A stretch of 64,000 nucleotides of DNA from Morchella semilibera (GCA_009192285.1 WBVU01000018.1:558001-622000); one strand, 5' to 3'; shown: positions 10,657 through 23,476, numbered from the stretch's first letter. Notes: generated by a model from the sequence alone, not told the origin. Numbers and translations: made by a program.

Positions 10657-11201
10657 ACCAGTACCAACTAAGCGGGAGAAGAGTCTCTATTGTATGTTCT
10701 TTTTGAGTTGCATGTGCTGTTTTTACCCCTTCTTTCTTTCAGTCTTCTAGGCTTCAACCTAAAACCTATCTCCCCCGCAACCACCCTCTCAGTATATATA
10801 GTTAGATCCGAGTGGATCACAATAGTAGTACGAAGTGTTTCTGGCCATATCGCGCCGAACGGTTACGCAGCACTCTACGCAAGGGGTGTAAGAAGTAAAA
10901 TACCCCCAAAGGGTCCTAAATTCCTACCTTGGCCATCCCACGAGACCAAACCAATCATCCGAGTGATGAATCATGACTCATGACAGAGTTTATAAGCTCC
11001 CGCTAAAAAAAAGAACGAAGGAAGGCTTGAGTTTCGTACATACAGAAGCGAGAGGGAAATATTCCAAGTAAAGAAGACTTAAAAATACATGAATCCATAA
11101 AAAGAAAAGGAAAAGAACAGCTTAATTATCCCCCCAAAATCTCGTTTTCTCTTTTTCTATGCGCTCTCTGCCTTACACGCAACAGGCAAAGACAAGTTAC
11201 A
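10657..11201. other. Intergenic DNA upstream-distal to SPT5 3' end
   Basis: AT-rich 545 bases containing a plus-strand copy of the dispersed motif at 10960-10977 and A-rich sequence just downstream of the SPT5 stop. No credible gene. Confidence 0.45.
10960..10977 (+). repeat. Dispersed motif CGAGTGAYRNNNYRTGA
   Basis: Reads CGAGTGATGAATCATGAC on the plus strand. Followed by TCATGAC, making a near-palindrome. Confidence 0.6.
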
Positions 11202-14200
11202 TTAAGGTGTGGTCGGCTCCGCATACCTGACCTCATCATCATCGCCAGCCCACACGCCTGGTGTTCTGGGGTTTCCATATCCTGCGGCTGGCGTTGGGGC
11301 ACCTTGGTAATACCCACCTCTGGGATCCCTCGCGTATCCTGATGCTCCCGGTGTCGGTGCGGCACCGTATGGTGCAGGTGTAGGTGCAGTATCGGCCCAT
11401 CCGCCGCCAGAGTCCCTTGGTGTTGGCGCCGACATTGGGCCTGGGGTGGGTGCCGACATAGCACTAGGTGTAGGCGCGGACATAGGATTTCCAGGTGTAG
11501 GTGCGGACATCTCCTTTGATGAATATGAAGGTGGAACAAAATCAGGGGAGGCAGCATTATAGGCTCCAGGTGTGCGGGCACTGTAAGAAGATGTGGAGGG
11601 GCCATCCATGAATGGATCGAGACGGCCGGGCGTCTTAGAGCCGGCGTCCCAAGCGCTACGTTCCGAGTCACCAATATAAGGGGTACGTGAGGATGGATTC
11701 CAACTAGATAGTATGTTAGGTGTGTTCAGCAGTGTTAAATACGTCGCTAAGAAATAACTTACGCTGGAGTGCGGTTTCCGGCATATGATGTGCGACTGCC
11801 GTCCATGCCCCAAGCAGGTGTTTTCCCTCCAGCCGCATAGGCGGGTGTACGCCCACCGTCACCACCAGCCATCCAAGCTGGGGTTCTGGAGCCACCAGCC
11901 ATCCAGGCAGGTGTGCGACTACCACTGTGGTCAACCTGAGGTGTACGGCTGCCACTTTGGGAGGCCCATGATGGCTGGTCTCTGGGAGGACCATAGCCCC
12001 CGTGACCACCACGGTCTCCGCCACCACCACGCCCGCCACCGTCACCACGACCTCCTGGGCGGATGAACTCCTGGTAACTACGGATTGTACCAGTGATTGG
12101 ACTAGAGATCTCGTCAGTTAGATCATCTTGGGGGGGGGGGGGGGTTGTAGAGGGAATACTCTTTGAAACCCAACTTCTCTTTGTCAATAGAAATAGTCTT
12201 ATTTTTCGTATGCAGCTCTACCCTTGCCTGCAAGTCCGTGGCATCCTTTACAATTCCCATAAGACCTTTCTGGGGTCCCATTCTAATAATAATGGTCTGT
12301 CCAATAGTTCTATCCCTTCCCCCGATTTTTGGCGGTGGAGCCATAGGCGCATTCTGAGGTCTCCCATTTCTCTGAAGCGCTGGATTCATCTTTGTAAGAT
12401 CGGGTCCAGTCTGTGTGGCAACTCGACCACCCTTGGCAACGATCGTGGCAACAGCATTTTGTCTGGTCACAAAGACACCCGAGTTCTCGGCCTGTTCACG
12501 ATTGTGAAGAAATACGAAAGCTCGAAAGATATGCAAAATTACACCAGTACGGGTTTCTCCAGCAACTTCTTTCACAGTATCCCCTACACGGATCTCAGAG
12601 TTGTTGCGGTCCGTTGCAACTCCGTTTCGACGATTGTTGATTTTATTTGAGATCTGTGAAGGAACTATCATACGACTGTTGCCGTTTTGATCGAGTACGC
12701 GGAGAGAATCGCGGTCAACTTTGGTTACGCAGGCTACAGTAGCCATACTGGAGATAAATCAGTACAAGTTCGAAGTTTCGGGGATGGTGGAAAAGATCAT
12801 ACTCAAGCTGGACCAGGTCGTGCAAGTCGTATTTACCCGTTTGACTGATCCCACCAGCATCACTCGCCTCAGTCAAATCCTTTGAAAAGACTGTGATTTC
12901 GTTCATATTCAGATCGCTGAGGATAGTGACCTTGTCCTCAACCATTCTAACAACCATCCCTACTTCATCTCTGTATTTACTTCCGCCTGTAACCTTGACG
13001 TGGTCACCTTCTCTAAACTTCTTACGCAAACCTTTAGAAGGTATCTCAATTCGTTTCCCCCTAAGATCCCCTTCTGTCACATCCATGGTGACGATGTCGT
13101 TTTGGACACTAGTGACCTTTCCAATGACACCCTGTTGTTCACCGTCATAAACTTCGACAGTGTCTCCAGGTTGATAACTGGACTGTGTGTTTCTCAATGA
13201 TTGCGCGAGTGCTCCCAAATCCAGGTTCTCGGTCCCATCGTCACCGGTGGAGGACGCGAATTTTGACACCTCCTCAAGTGTTGGGTTGACATTCTCAGTC
13301 TGGACCAAACTGAGCTTCACGTCCTTGACAAGGAAACCATCTTCGTATTCGTCACCAAGATATGTGAAATTCTTCTTTCCAGCTGAGGTGGTAGTGCCAT
13401 TTTGAAGATATTTGGTATGGTTCTTCCGGGCATCAATCTCAGAGAAAAGTCTTTGTGGTGGCCGTCCAACAAGGGAATTCCCTTTGTTTCCGAAAGGATT
13501 TCGCTTTCTTTTTACACCGCCTGGTAGATTCTCGTTTTCGTCCGGATTGTTACCGTAATCGAGTCTAGGAACCATACGAATCCGAACTTCGAGACCACTG
13601 GCGAGAACATTTTCAACCTGCGCAAGATCGCCTTGGTATTTGCCGCGCTTAAAGCGGACCCAAGTTCCTGGAGTGATCTCGGCCTTCTTGACAACATACA
13701 ACAGATCAGGCATTTCCTTGATCGGAACTAATAAGATCTTTGTCATCGGGTATGCGAATGAAACACCTTTAAGAGCGTGCATAACATCCGCCTGTTTCCT
13801 CGCTTCAAGGTAAATATATCCCGGCATAGTATTTCCCCTCTCGAACGCGCTCGTGATCTGCAATGGCGACTTCGTCATCTCGCTCTCCTCCTGTTTTTTT
13901 AAGATAGAGAATATGATCTCCCTTTCTTTCCCTGGCTTACACTTGACGCCCCAGATACTATTATCCTGAACCGAGGGTAGCAGTAAACGTCTAGGTACCA
14001 CTTGAGAGTCCCCCAAGTTACGCCTAGAAGATCTTCCATGTCGCTCCTTGAACCCGGCCGCAAGTGCTTCCATGTCCTCCGTTTTTGCCTGCTCAAATTG
14101 CCGATCAAGCTCACGGTGACGGTCCTCGTCGGGTGGATACCTTCTCAGATCATTCAGTTCAGGATGATCCACATCATCAGCAATGAACCCGTCTTCGCGG

Positions 14201-14620
14201 TCTTCATCGTCCTCTTCGATATCGTCTTCATCCGCGTCGACTTCTGCTTCGACATCCAAGAACTGATTTCGCCGGACTTTACTGCGATGGCGTTTTCTTC
14301 GAGGTTCCTATGTCTAGAGTCAGTAAATGTATACCACCAATTTCAATTCCCCTGACCGCGGCGTGATGCTGGGTTACAGGGGCTTAACTTACGACCTCCT
14401 CGTCCTCTTCGTCCTCGTCCTCCTCATCTTCATCATCGTCGTCCTCTTCGTCGTCCTCTTCGTCCTCTTCTTCGTCGTCGACAGCCACGGGGGCTGCGTT
14501 GACCTCATCATCGGGCTCTCCTTCGGCATCCTGGTCGCCGTGCGCATTTTCGGCGCCGAAATCCTGGTCGTCTTCGTCAGATTCTTCGAGGTCGTGATCG
14601 TGCAAGTTTGATGTAGCCAT
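11202..14620 (-). CDS. SPT5: Transcription elongation factor Spt5
   Basis: Five exons on the minus strand: 14620-14393, 14307-12803, 12747-12160, 12101-11763 and 11703-11202, encoding 1053 aa with every junction in phase. Order of parts: an acidic Asp/Glu N-terminus, the Spt5 NGN domain (SIWGVKCKPGKEREII), several KOW motifs (GTWVRFKRGKYQGDLA, GDTVEVYDGEQQGVIG, FREGDHVKVTGG, RVGDTVKEVAG, RMGPQKGLMGIV), then a C-terminal region with SRTPAW and SAPTPG repeats. Spt5 pairs with Spt4 and binds Pol II; the repeats are the phosphorylated CTR. Intron 3 (12102-12159) contains a run of about 15 C but keeps normal GT-AG ends and joins GFK to DPITGTIRSYQEF. The start MATSNLHDHDL is used; an in-frame upstream Met at 14842 is unlikely. 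First of three minus-strand Pol II genes. Confidence 0.96.
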
Positions 14621-15298
14621 GGTGTCGAGTACTAGGCAAAGATGAGGGAAATAGACTGGGAGAGTATCAAGTACAGGCGGGGGGTGGGTTGCTCTTATAT
14701 ACTCGTGGGCAATGCGTGGAGCTTTTAGTGAACCGGAAAGGTCACGAAGGGCAAAACAAAGCTCGAGCTGTGGCGTCTGTCTTGGCGCATGCTGGCCGGC
14801 CTGGGGGCCTAGGCAGGGTAATAAGCTGGTACTCAATCCCAAACCTAACCCTGAGTCTTATACCGTTAGTAAAATGCTGACCCCCCCCCAAAAAAAGTAA
14901 CTTGGCGTGGCTTTACTAACAGATCTTGTTATCTCTCTGATTGAAATAATAGATCTCCATGCAAATTTAATCCCTCTACTATAGGAGGTCAGTATTGACG
15001 GGCCATGAAAACACTTATATCCTTAAAAGTGAACTTGAGTACAACATCTACTACAGCCGGTGCACCGACAGAACGATCCCACCAAGAATTAGCTCCCGCA
15101 GTTTATGAACCAATTTGCCCTAAGCTTCGTAGTTGAAAAAATATCGTAAAGTACAAGAAGTCTCCCCGCCAAAACGCCCTGTTCGAATCTGCGAAAACGA
15201 ATCTGAATATACCTATACAAGTGCATTTCGTCCAATTTATCCGAACAAGTCAAAGCACTACCCAACGTAAAAGCTTGCACATATACAGACCTCTTTCT
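14621..15298. promoter_or_regulatory. Spacer between SPT5 start and TFG2 stop
   Basis: This 678-base stretch contains the SPT5 promoter and the TFG2 3' end. It is GC-rich near SPT5 and AT-rich farther away, with a C-run and A-run near 14880-14897. No credible gene. Confidence 0.45.
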
Positions 15299-16621
15299 CT
15301 ACATTGGTACGTCCTCCATCTCCACGAGATCATCATCGTCATCGTCATCATCAATCTGGATAACATCCCCAGTACCTCCAGTTACCTCTCCTCCTTTGCC
15401 GGATTCCTTTTGGTTATCGGGCTTATACTCGTCCTTCAGTTGCCACTTTCCAACATATGGTCCGTTTCGATTAATTTGCGCAATCTCTTCGAGAACCGAC
15501 TTGAGGTACTGTTCAGGCTGTACAAGCCTCTCACGGAGACCCTTCATCGACCAATATTCGTGCTCGCCGAAGCAAGTAAAAAGAGCGGAAACGAGCTCGG
15601 CGTGCGGAATACGTGCAGCCTTATTATCGGTAGGTTTTCGTACTTTTTCGGTTTGTTTCTAAAGTAAAAAGTTAGAAGGGAAACAAGGGCGAAGTACCGC
15701 ACAGTAGATGGCATACAATAAATGCGCTGAAACCCTTTGAAGTACCAGTACCTGTAGTACCCGGCGCCAATAAATTTCCACCAATATGTTGATCGTCCAA
15801 AAACTTTGTCGTAACTCTCGGGGTATTTGCCTGGTCAAATTTGGAAGCTTGAAACGCCTTGTACTCAGAATTCAAGACAGGGCTCATGGAGCACTCGTGT
15901 CTGACCGTCCCCGCCAATGCCGTCCGTTCTAAACCCCCATCAATAAATGTACCGGCCCTAAGTAATGGCAGGAAGCAGAAACATACTCGGTATAGCCTTC
16001 CTTATATACGGCTGAAATCTCTGTGGTTTCCCCCAACTTCCTTTTCCGCCTCCTCCACCACCACCTTTGTCACCACCCTCCCTATTCCGGTCCTGATAGA
16101 GAAATCTAGGCGGCATTGGCGGCTCTCCCTCTTTCACTCCTCCCGTATTCATTTTACTAGAAAATCCTGGCATATCTTTTTCCGTAAACACAAATGTATT
16201 CGTGACTTCCATGTTCGTAATCCGGAGGTCATACTCTGTAGGCACCTCCCCATTCACCTCATTTCGTTCCAAAGATAATTTGAGCTAGTTTATGTTAGTG
16301 AGCCAACTCTCTGCAATTTTTTCCTTTTTTTTTTTAAGAAAAAAAAAAACGAACCTGTTCGTTGTTGTTCGGATTGACTTTCACCACACCCAATACGATC
16401 TCTTCGTCCTCATCAATATCGTTCCAGCGCTCCGCTACAAAGCTTGGGAGCTTAACAAGCCAAACAGCTTTACTACCCTCGCTCATGTCAAGGTCTCCGG
16501 CATCCTCGTATAGTTCATCGTCGGACTCGGGCTTTATCGACGGAATGCTAGTCATATCGATATCTTGGTTCTCAGATTTTGGCTCGAGCTTTGTGCCTGG
16601 TTCGGGTTTGACGGTAGCCAT
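15299..16621 (-). CDS. TFG2: Transcription initiation factor IIF subunit beta (Tfg2/RAP30)
   Basis: Four exons on the minus strand: 16621-16355, 16284-15987, 15928-15717 and 15658-15299, 378 aa, all junctions in phase. The N-terminal dimerisation region has the conserved VWLVKLPSFVAERW. The family block IPKRTALAGTVRHECSMSPV and the C-terminal winged helix follow (RIPHAELVSALFTCF, HEYWSMKGLRERL, QPEQYLKSVLEEIA). The last residues are acidic (eight consecutive Asp). TFIIF-beta pairs with TFIIF-alpha and brings Pol II to the preinitiation complex. A glycine-rich insert (seven Gly in a row) sits between the dimerisation and winged-helix regions. The first intron holds T/A runs only. Divergent from the F-box gene. 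Confidence 0.95.
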
Positions 16622-17217
16622 TATCGCGAGTAATTGTAAGGTCTCAGGGAGTTGTAAATGCTGGATGGGCGGGAGTGGTAGTCAGTAGATAGGTGGCGGT
16701 CGACTTAAATAGTATTAATTCTTTGTCTGCGCGTTAGATGTTCATTGCATCCTGTGCACTACCTCACGCGTCTAGCTTAGGGCATTGTGTCACTGATACT
16801 ATTTCTTCGCTAGGTAAGAGTACAGCTGATACCATGCTCCACACCAATCATTGATAGGCTAATACACTCACATGCACCTACATGTATGTAGGTACCTGCC
16901 AGCTCGCTCTACTCTACTCTAGATCTTAAGTATGTACGTACATACATGTAGGTATCTGGTATCAAAACAGTGGAGAATCATACTTGCCTACATGTATGTA
17001 CCACTGGAGTAAGAGCACCCGTAAGACCTCTCTGCTTGGCTCATATCAAGGGATCAATGAGATGTGCAGATCAAAAATACATCATATTCTATGCAGGTGG
17101 GATGTGCATGAGGTCTAACACAGGGATCCTTGGCGGACATTTTAAAGAATTGCATGCCGGGTTTGTAACAGCACCAAACAATCCCCAAACTACATATATT
17201 TGAGATCCTGAGCGTAA
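16622..17217. promoter_or_regulatory. Divergent region rich in TACATGTA palindromes
   Basis: A 596-base spacer between TFG2 and the F-box gene. It has a cluster of the recurrent palindromic words: CCTACATGTATGTAGG at 16877-16892, TACATACATGTAGGTA near 16940, and CCTACATGTATG near 16987. These also occur in other gene-free regions. No credible gene. Confidence 0.55.
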
Positions 17218-18864
17218 ATGCAATTAGCCATGGAAATAGGGGCTCAAGCTCTTCCAATCGAGGTGAGTTTATCTCCACGCCCCCTGTATACACATCTCCA
17301 ACTGCGAATATCTGCATTCTATATATCTGTATCCATTATATATAAGTTTAACTATTCTAACATACACATCACGGCCCATCCGCAGCTAATTCAACAGATA
17401 GCTACCAATCTCACTACTATCAACGACCTAAATAGCTTCTCGCTCACTTCTCGTGCTTTCCATGCCGCACTCCAGCCCCAATTTGTCTACCGCAAGCTCT
17501 TCCTAAGGGCCTACGACAATCCAGTGAATGAAAATGAAGAGTACAACTATAAACATGTCTACCGCTGGCGAAAGACTGTGCTCGAAAAAATCATAAAATC
17601 TAACCCCGACAGTATCAAAAGCTTAAAGCAAGAGATAATAAACGGCAATGTCGTAGAAGATATACCACTACCGATGAAAGTTCTTGAAGGAGTCCGACAG
17701 CTTATCTTTGGTCTATCCGCTCTTTCCCGTATAATATTACAATCAACTAACACATATCACAGAGGCAACTTCGAAGAATTTCGTTCAACTCGAAAGCTAT
17801 GCCTTTAAATCTCGGAACCTCCTTGTTTCTTGCAATCTTAGATCTCCTGAGGCCCAATACTTCATGCTGCTACAAATCCTACTTACTAATATTGCCCTTA
17901 CCAAGCACCTAGTTTGGCTCGATACTTGTGAGTGCGGCAGCGCACATGCCTACACCCAAGCCCTCGCATACGGTCCGCCAGAAAGGCAACTCTTTGCAAA
18001 TAATTACATGGATGAGGATGATATAATTCAGATATGGGGCACTGCGAATCTTTTTTTATTACATCTAGCGAAGTACCGAAGCCGTATTGCTGGTCCTGAG
18101 AGCTCGAGTTGGGGTTTGAAATTGATATTTGATGAAATTTGTGGAGAAGAACGAGGGGCACCGGGCTTGTGGGAGAACAACCTGTGGGTTGAGGTAGAGC
18201 CGGAATTTCCCAGATATTGGTTCGGATTTTTTGGTAAGTCATATCATTAATAAAAAAAAAAGTTTGGTAGTTGGAATTTTGCGGTCAAGATAGGCTAAGC
18301 CGTGCTCCTACGTTAATGTATGGCGCAATAGTGGGTCTTATGGAATTCGATTTGGCCATGGTTCATGTGCGCCCGAATATTGGCGAAGTGAGGCTTCAGG
18401 AAGACCAATTTGATGGGAAACTAACTGTAGTACCCTGATCTCCCTCGTTCCACGCGTGGCAGTGCTGACCCCCCCCCCCCCCCTTTCAATAGATAATAGA
18501 ATTTCTTGCTAAAACACCAACAACTTTAATTGGTACTGGCACCGACGCGTCCCACCCTTTCACCATAAAAGGCAGCATTAGGCCACTCACAACCTTTTAC
18601 TCAAATTTCAAATTTCGCCGTGTCTCTTTCATAACTAACTCCGGCACCGAAGATACCTGTGCATACGAAGGATGCTTGCTACCGAATTCACAAACTATCC
18701 TTGGAGGCTGGTCTGTTACGCCAGATGATTTATCTGAGGACCGCACGTTTCCCCGAGGTCCATTTATCATGTGGGCGGTTGAGAAAGAGGACTGGGAGTA
18801 TGAGAAGATACTTAGGAATGATGAGGGTAAATCAGGGGAAGAAGACGACTTTTTGAACCTTTAG
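17218..18864 (+). CDS. F-box protein, five exons, one 34-nt intron
   Basis: Exons 17218-17262, 17386-17728, 17763-18233, 18290-18426 and 18493-18864 give 455 aa in continuous frame. The N-terminus carries an F-box: LPIELIQQIATNL, LNSFSLTSRAFHAAL. F-box proteins bring substrates to SCF ubiquitin ligases through Skp1. No LRR or WD repeats are seen; the C-terminal part is unlike anything I recognise, so the substrate is unknown. Intron 2 (17729-17762) would be only 34 nt, with GT-AG ends and an ACTAAC branch word; without it translation stops at 17808, and with it the frame runs on. Intron 4 (18427-18492) holds a run of about 18 C. The gene is AT-richer than its neighbours. The start could also be the Met at 17230. 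Family-level call sure; exon 2/3 junction less so. Confidence 0.75.
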
Positions 18865-19666
18865 CAAAGCGGGAGCGATCTATTGTTATGTTTAATATAA
18901 GTCTTGTATTATGGCTGCGGGCCCTTAGAACCACTGGCAATCACATACTAAAATTACACATGAAACGAACAATATAAAAATAGCGAACAATAAAGCCCAG
19001 CCCAAGAAGAAAGAAAAGATTGCAAAAAGAAGGACGGGTTAGGGCTTACATCGTGCCCTACCCCTAGCTCCATCACCACTAACCCCATTGCCAAGTTTTA
19101 ACAAGAAACGAAACAAAGCTTAAGCATATGAGAAAGACAAGATACATAGAAATGAATGTAGTTTTACGTTGTAAAAACCGGTATGATAATAGAGCTAGAG
19201 AAGGGGTTGTATATCGGTCCAGCGAAGAGTAAAATGGTACAAGAAATTGGATTTCCACATCTCAAAAAAGCTTTCTTTTCATATCCCTTCTCGATCTCAG
19301 AATATGTTGTTCTAGTGTGGATCACATAAGGGGTTGACCGATTTTTCTTTTTTTGAAATTTGAAAAGCGGAATTGAAGAGAATTGAAGATAAGGAAAAAG
19401 GGAAATGAAAAAAAGAAGAAAAACGAAGTTACAAACCCCGACGGTTCTTTTGCGCCCCAAAACGCCTTGTATAGTCAACTTTCCTTTTCCCTCTGTTTTT
19501 TAAAATTCGTATGTGTTATTAATGGAAAGGGTTGGGGTAAACCCGATAACTTTTCTTTTTCACCGGAACGAGCAAGGCAAGCATGAGAACATGGTGGTGT
19601 GATGGTGTGGGAGGAACATAGAAATTTGTTTACATCACGCTTTGTTTAGTTTTGTTTTTGTTTTCT
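18865..19666. other. Convergent 3' intergenic region
   Basis: About 800 bases between the F-box gene and the PCF11 stop. AT-rich, with A- and T-runs and several poor ORFs. No credible gene or repeat seen. Confidence 0.45.
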
Positions 19667-22213
19667 TCACGGCTCTCGCTTTATCTTGATTTTAGGGTTG
19701 ATATCGACATCCTACAAGAAGCATTAGTACAAAACATTAACAGCGAACGAAGTTAGAAGGCATTACAAGAGGACTACTCACGTCCGCCTTCCTCTTCACT
19801 CCACCGACACCCACATCCGGAGTCCCCGCTCTACTCCGTGGGGTACCTGCGGCCTTGTCTTTACTTGCCTCAGCATGGCAGCTGGCATGGAATATGCGGC
19901 CTCCAACCTGCTTCGCATCCATAAATACGAACTCCTCTGTTTCCTCGTGCCACTGATACTTGAGTTCTTCTTGACAGATGGGGCACACAGTACGGGTAGG
20001 AGAGGTTTCGGAAACCACTACATATTGTTCCTTTGGGTCTTGCTCTGGCTTCCCTGTGGCCGAGAACTCGGCATTTTCGGGGCCACCGGGCGCGAGCGAA
20101 GAGCTGTCTTCACCGTCGTCGCGCGATTTTATCCATTCCTGTTGGTTGGTCAGTGCGTTTCATAGACATAAATGAGACACTTAGTTGTCCGGGCTATTAC
20201 CTCTTCACCTAAATACCAACTTCTATGCTGACCACGCTTGATGGACTCAGCCATTCTCTGGTGTACTCGGAAATGCCAATCGAGATGAGAGGCTTTCTCC
20301 TTTTTTCCCTGTTCAGTATCTGCGAAACGTTTGGCGCAGGAACTGCACTGATTCGGTAGAGCTTCGTTCAGCATTGGGAGTAGGTGTGGTCGTGGTCTTT
20401 AATATGAAGCAAAAAAATGATCAATCACCAACTTTCATCAGCATACGTCTTTCTACGAGGCAAATAATCTATAGAACTAGCCCTTCCACGAAAACAAAGA
20501 AAATTGAACGAAAAATCATGGGAGAGAGTGCACCGCGTAGCTATTACATTTTAAGGGACATAGATTTCATTTCTACGTCTATTGAGCGCCAGTCCAGTTT
20601 TCCCTGCCTTTGCGGGGGTGTCTGGGTCAATGGCGGGGGTATAAAATTGCTTCCAGGTGGGGGGAAAAGAAAAGAAGGTAGTGCTGATGGCGGCGGAGGC
20701 GGCGGAGGCGGTGGTGGGACAGCACCTCCCATCATTCCTGAGATTAAACCTGCTTTTTGGAGTGATGCTATTAACGAAGCGGTATCTCCATTTAACGCCA
20801 TTGAGAAGTTGGGAAGCTGTGGTATTCCTTGAGCTATTGGCACTGGTGGTGGAGGTGGCGGCGGCGGGGGAGGGAGATTCATGAATGTCTTCTGTGTTGC
20901 AGTCGCCAATAATGCTGCAAGGTCTTGTGACGAAAAAGGCAATTGAACCGGCGGTGGTGGGGGAGGTGGAGGCGGCGGCGGTGGTAAAGCCATCACGGGA
21001 GGAGGGGGTGTTGGATTGGCCAATCTTTTAACTTGATCCCTGACTGATGCCAGTTGCGCCGGAGGCAGTTGTTGGGTCTTTAAAATATGCTGTAAATCAA
21101 GTAACGCTTTCAATCTTTTCTGGATATCTTGGTTAAGTGGATCTTCTGCAAAGCGTTTCTGCGATGTTTCAATTAGACCAGATATATCACTATGCAAACT
21201 GTCTACACTAGCAACAGGGGGCAGCTGCTGAGACATTCCAGCAGATGGCGTGAGATGGTGGTTTGCCGGCGGCTGGGACACATGAAGATAAGAATTTATA
21301 CTGGAATGATTTTGATGATTGCTGTTTCCACCCACCGTACTTCGATTATATGCTCCTAGACCATTCTGACTATACTCATAAGCTTGTCCATTAGGGTACT
21401 GCTGGGCAGCACCATTCATGACAGGGGGAGTACCCCGATACTGTGGTGGTGGGGGCGTTGGAACACCTGGACGATTATAACCTTTTGGATCTTGGGCCTG
21501 TTTCATTTGCTTTTGTTGAGTCTGAAGCGCCACTGTGCGAGCTTTGATCAAGGCATTGTCGATTTTCCGGGTGACTTCTGACGAGAAAACCGGAGACGTG
21601 GATGATGAATTTGGCACTGGCTGCTTCCAAGTATGCAGCATTTCCTCAAGTTTGCGTCTGATTTGGGGGTCCACCTTGGAATATGCGCCCATAAATGTAG
21701 AATACAGATCTCTCTGGAAGAATAGAGTATATGGAGTCCCAACATTCTTTGCTATAGAATCCAACAGATACAGCGCCGGGAGTTTTTTAGCTGGGGCCGC
21801 CTATTTTGAGGGGAGTGAATGTTAGCATTCTAGCTGCGCATCGCATTTGTTTACGGGAAAGATCATGGACAAGAAATATAATGACAACTATGAATCTTGA
21901 GCCATGCTACTCATAATTATGTGAGGCAGAGGGATAAAGTAAGACGCGTCGCATATATCGAGGCAGGAAGCCTGGGTGTCGACAGAGAGAGTGCACGATA
22001 TAGACCAGACCGCCTTAAATTAAGGAAATTTGGGAGGCTTACTTTGTTGATATGATCTTCGATGGACCGGGCGATTGCCTGCGCCGCGTGAATGTTTTCC
22101 TTTGCGATGACCGTAAGATTGCTGATTTCATATCTCGAGTTGAAATGCAAATCCTCCAATGATGACTTATAATCTTCAGCTATCTCCTCGGAAGAGAGTT
22201 GTGTGGAAGACAT
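19667..22213 (-). CDS. PCF11: mRNA cleavage and polyadenylation factor Pcf11
   Basis: Five certain exons on the minus strand: 22213-22043, 21800-20548, 20396-20201, 20139-19782 and 19711-19667. The N-terminal CTD-interaction domain spans exons 1-2 (LYLLDSIAKNVGTPY). A long linker has three polyproline runs of 10-12 residues. Then come zinc finger 1 (CSSC, HLDWHFRVHQR), the Clp1-binding block RGQHRSWYLGEEEWIKSR, and zinc finger 2 (CPIC, HASC). Pcf11 is part of cleavage factor IA; it binds the Pol II CTD and promotes 3'-end cleavage and termination. Within exon 4 the frame needs a shift between DDGEDSS and the second finger: either an extra T near 20100 or a 61-nt intron at 20054-20114 (GTGAAG...CCACAG), which would restore frame. 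Size is about 653 or 673 aa accordingly. The C-terminus KIKIKREP resembles a SUMO-type sequence by eye only. Confidence 0.93.
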
Positions 22214-23476
22214 CGGGGATGATGGCTGACAATAAAATAAAAGATTGTAAAGTGGAAATGTTCGCGCGAAAATGCAGACAAACAGGCAGGTAGCAGCGCA
22301 CAACACACTCTCTTGAACTTCCTTTTCTCTCTTGATCTTCAAGTCTTTTGGTAGATGTCTCTAACTATTCACTTTCACAAAAAGGAAAAGCAATACGAGA
22401 CTCCGAAGCCGAATCAAAACACACGCGATCCACTTCTGTTTGTCCCGCCGTTCTCCTTTGTTCCTTGTGGCCTTGAGTCCCTCCCTCCTTTTCCGAAGTT
22501 TTCTTCCCTTTTTTTCCTTTTTTTTTTCTCTCTCTCACACTTCCTTGTTACCCAACAAAATTAACACCAGTATCACCTTCTTGTATTGATCGGCGAGAGA
22601 GAAGAAGAATGCTGGTATCGCTTCACTTCACGATGTTGCGGAAGCGGATATATAGGTTTGGTGTTGAAGAGTTGATGTTGGATGTCGTCGTCGCCGTCGG
22701 GAAAGATGGGGAGAGAGGTTGGGACGTGAGCGCTGGCCTCCGCCCAAGGGTTGAAACGGTGATACAAGGTTATGATTGGTTGCGGTGAGTCAAGGGGAGA
22801 AAAAGCTTTAGCTGCGATCTGATAAGATTGACCCAGACACAGCCACTGAATGGAATTATTATTATTATACCTACTGGGCTTTTAGTCAGGCTCTCATTAA
22901 ATACTATGTATAGTACTTTTGTCTTTCTTCACAGAACGCTTAAACCTTTGCATGTAGTACATGCACTTGTAGTCTCGGGGCTACTACGTGACGTTGAACG
23001 TAGACACCTCGGCTAGGGATTATAACTACATGTACATACATGTACCTACATGTATCTCCTGTTCTACCAAAGACCTCACTGAACGGTAATCTGGTCCACT
23101 GCGTTGCGAAAATGTAGCCTTCTGCCCAATTACATCAACTTACATGTAGTCATCAGGCCTGAGAATTGGGAATTACTGCTACCGAGGAGGATTTATCATT
23201 ATTAGGGGCGGTTCTCTCTCCTGTTTGTAACACACCTCCATTGATACCCTTCGATGAAGTAACCCAGGACCCAACTTAGTACTAGTACGTGCAAGAGCTA
23301 CTATCATACGCACATATAGGGGGGGAAGGAGAAAATCGGTTGGGCTAGAGCACCTTTTGATAGACCGAGTGACATTCCATGATATAAATGCAGCTCAACA
23401 ATTCCAGTTTATTTCATATATCTTTAGTCTACCAAAGATTCTACCCTAGTCTATGTCTATTCTTGTAGACTGGTAT
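22214..23476. other. Spacer between PCF11 start and CCT3 stop
   Basis: A 1.26-kb stretch. The PCF11 promoter side is C/T-rich near 22430-22560. TACATGTA-type palindromes lie at 23026-23052. A plus-strand copy of the dispersed CGAGTGAY...RTGA motif lies at 23366-23383, just beyond CCT3. No credible gene. Confidence 0.5.
23366..23383 (+). repeat. Dispersed motif CGAGTGAYRNNNYRTGA
   Basis: Reads CGAGTGACATTCCATGAT on the plus strand, about 95 bases from the CCT3 stop. Confidence 0.6.

Noticed and set aside
12121-12160. A frameshift in SPT5 at the C-run
   Set aside because: A normal GT-AG intron (12102-12159) spans the run and joins conserved GFK to DPITGTIRS in phase.
15181-15200. GTTCGAATC, a tRNA T-loop-like word
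   Set aside because: No matching acceptor stem, D-loop or anticodon arm around it.
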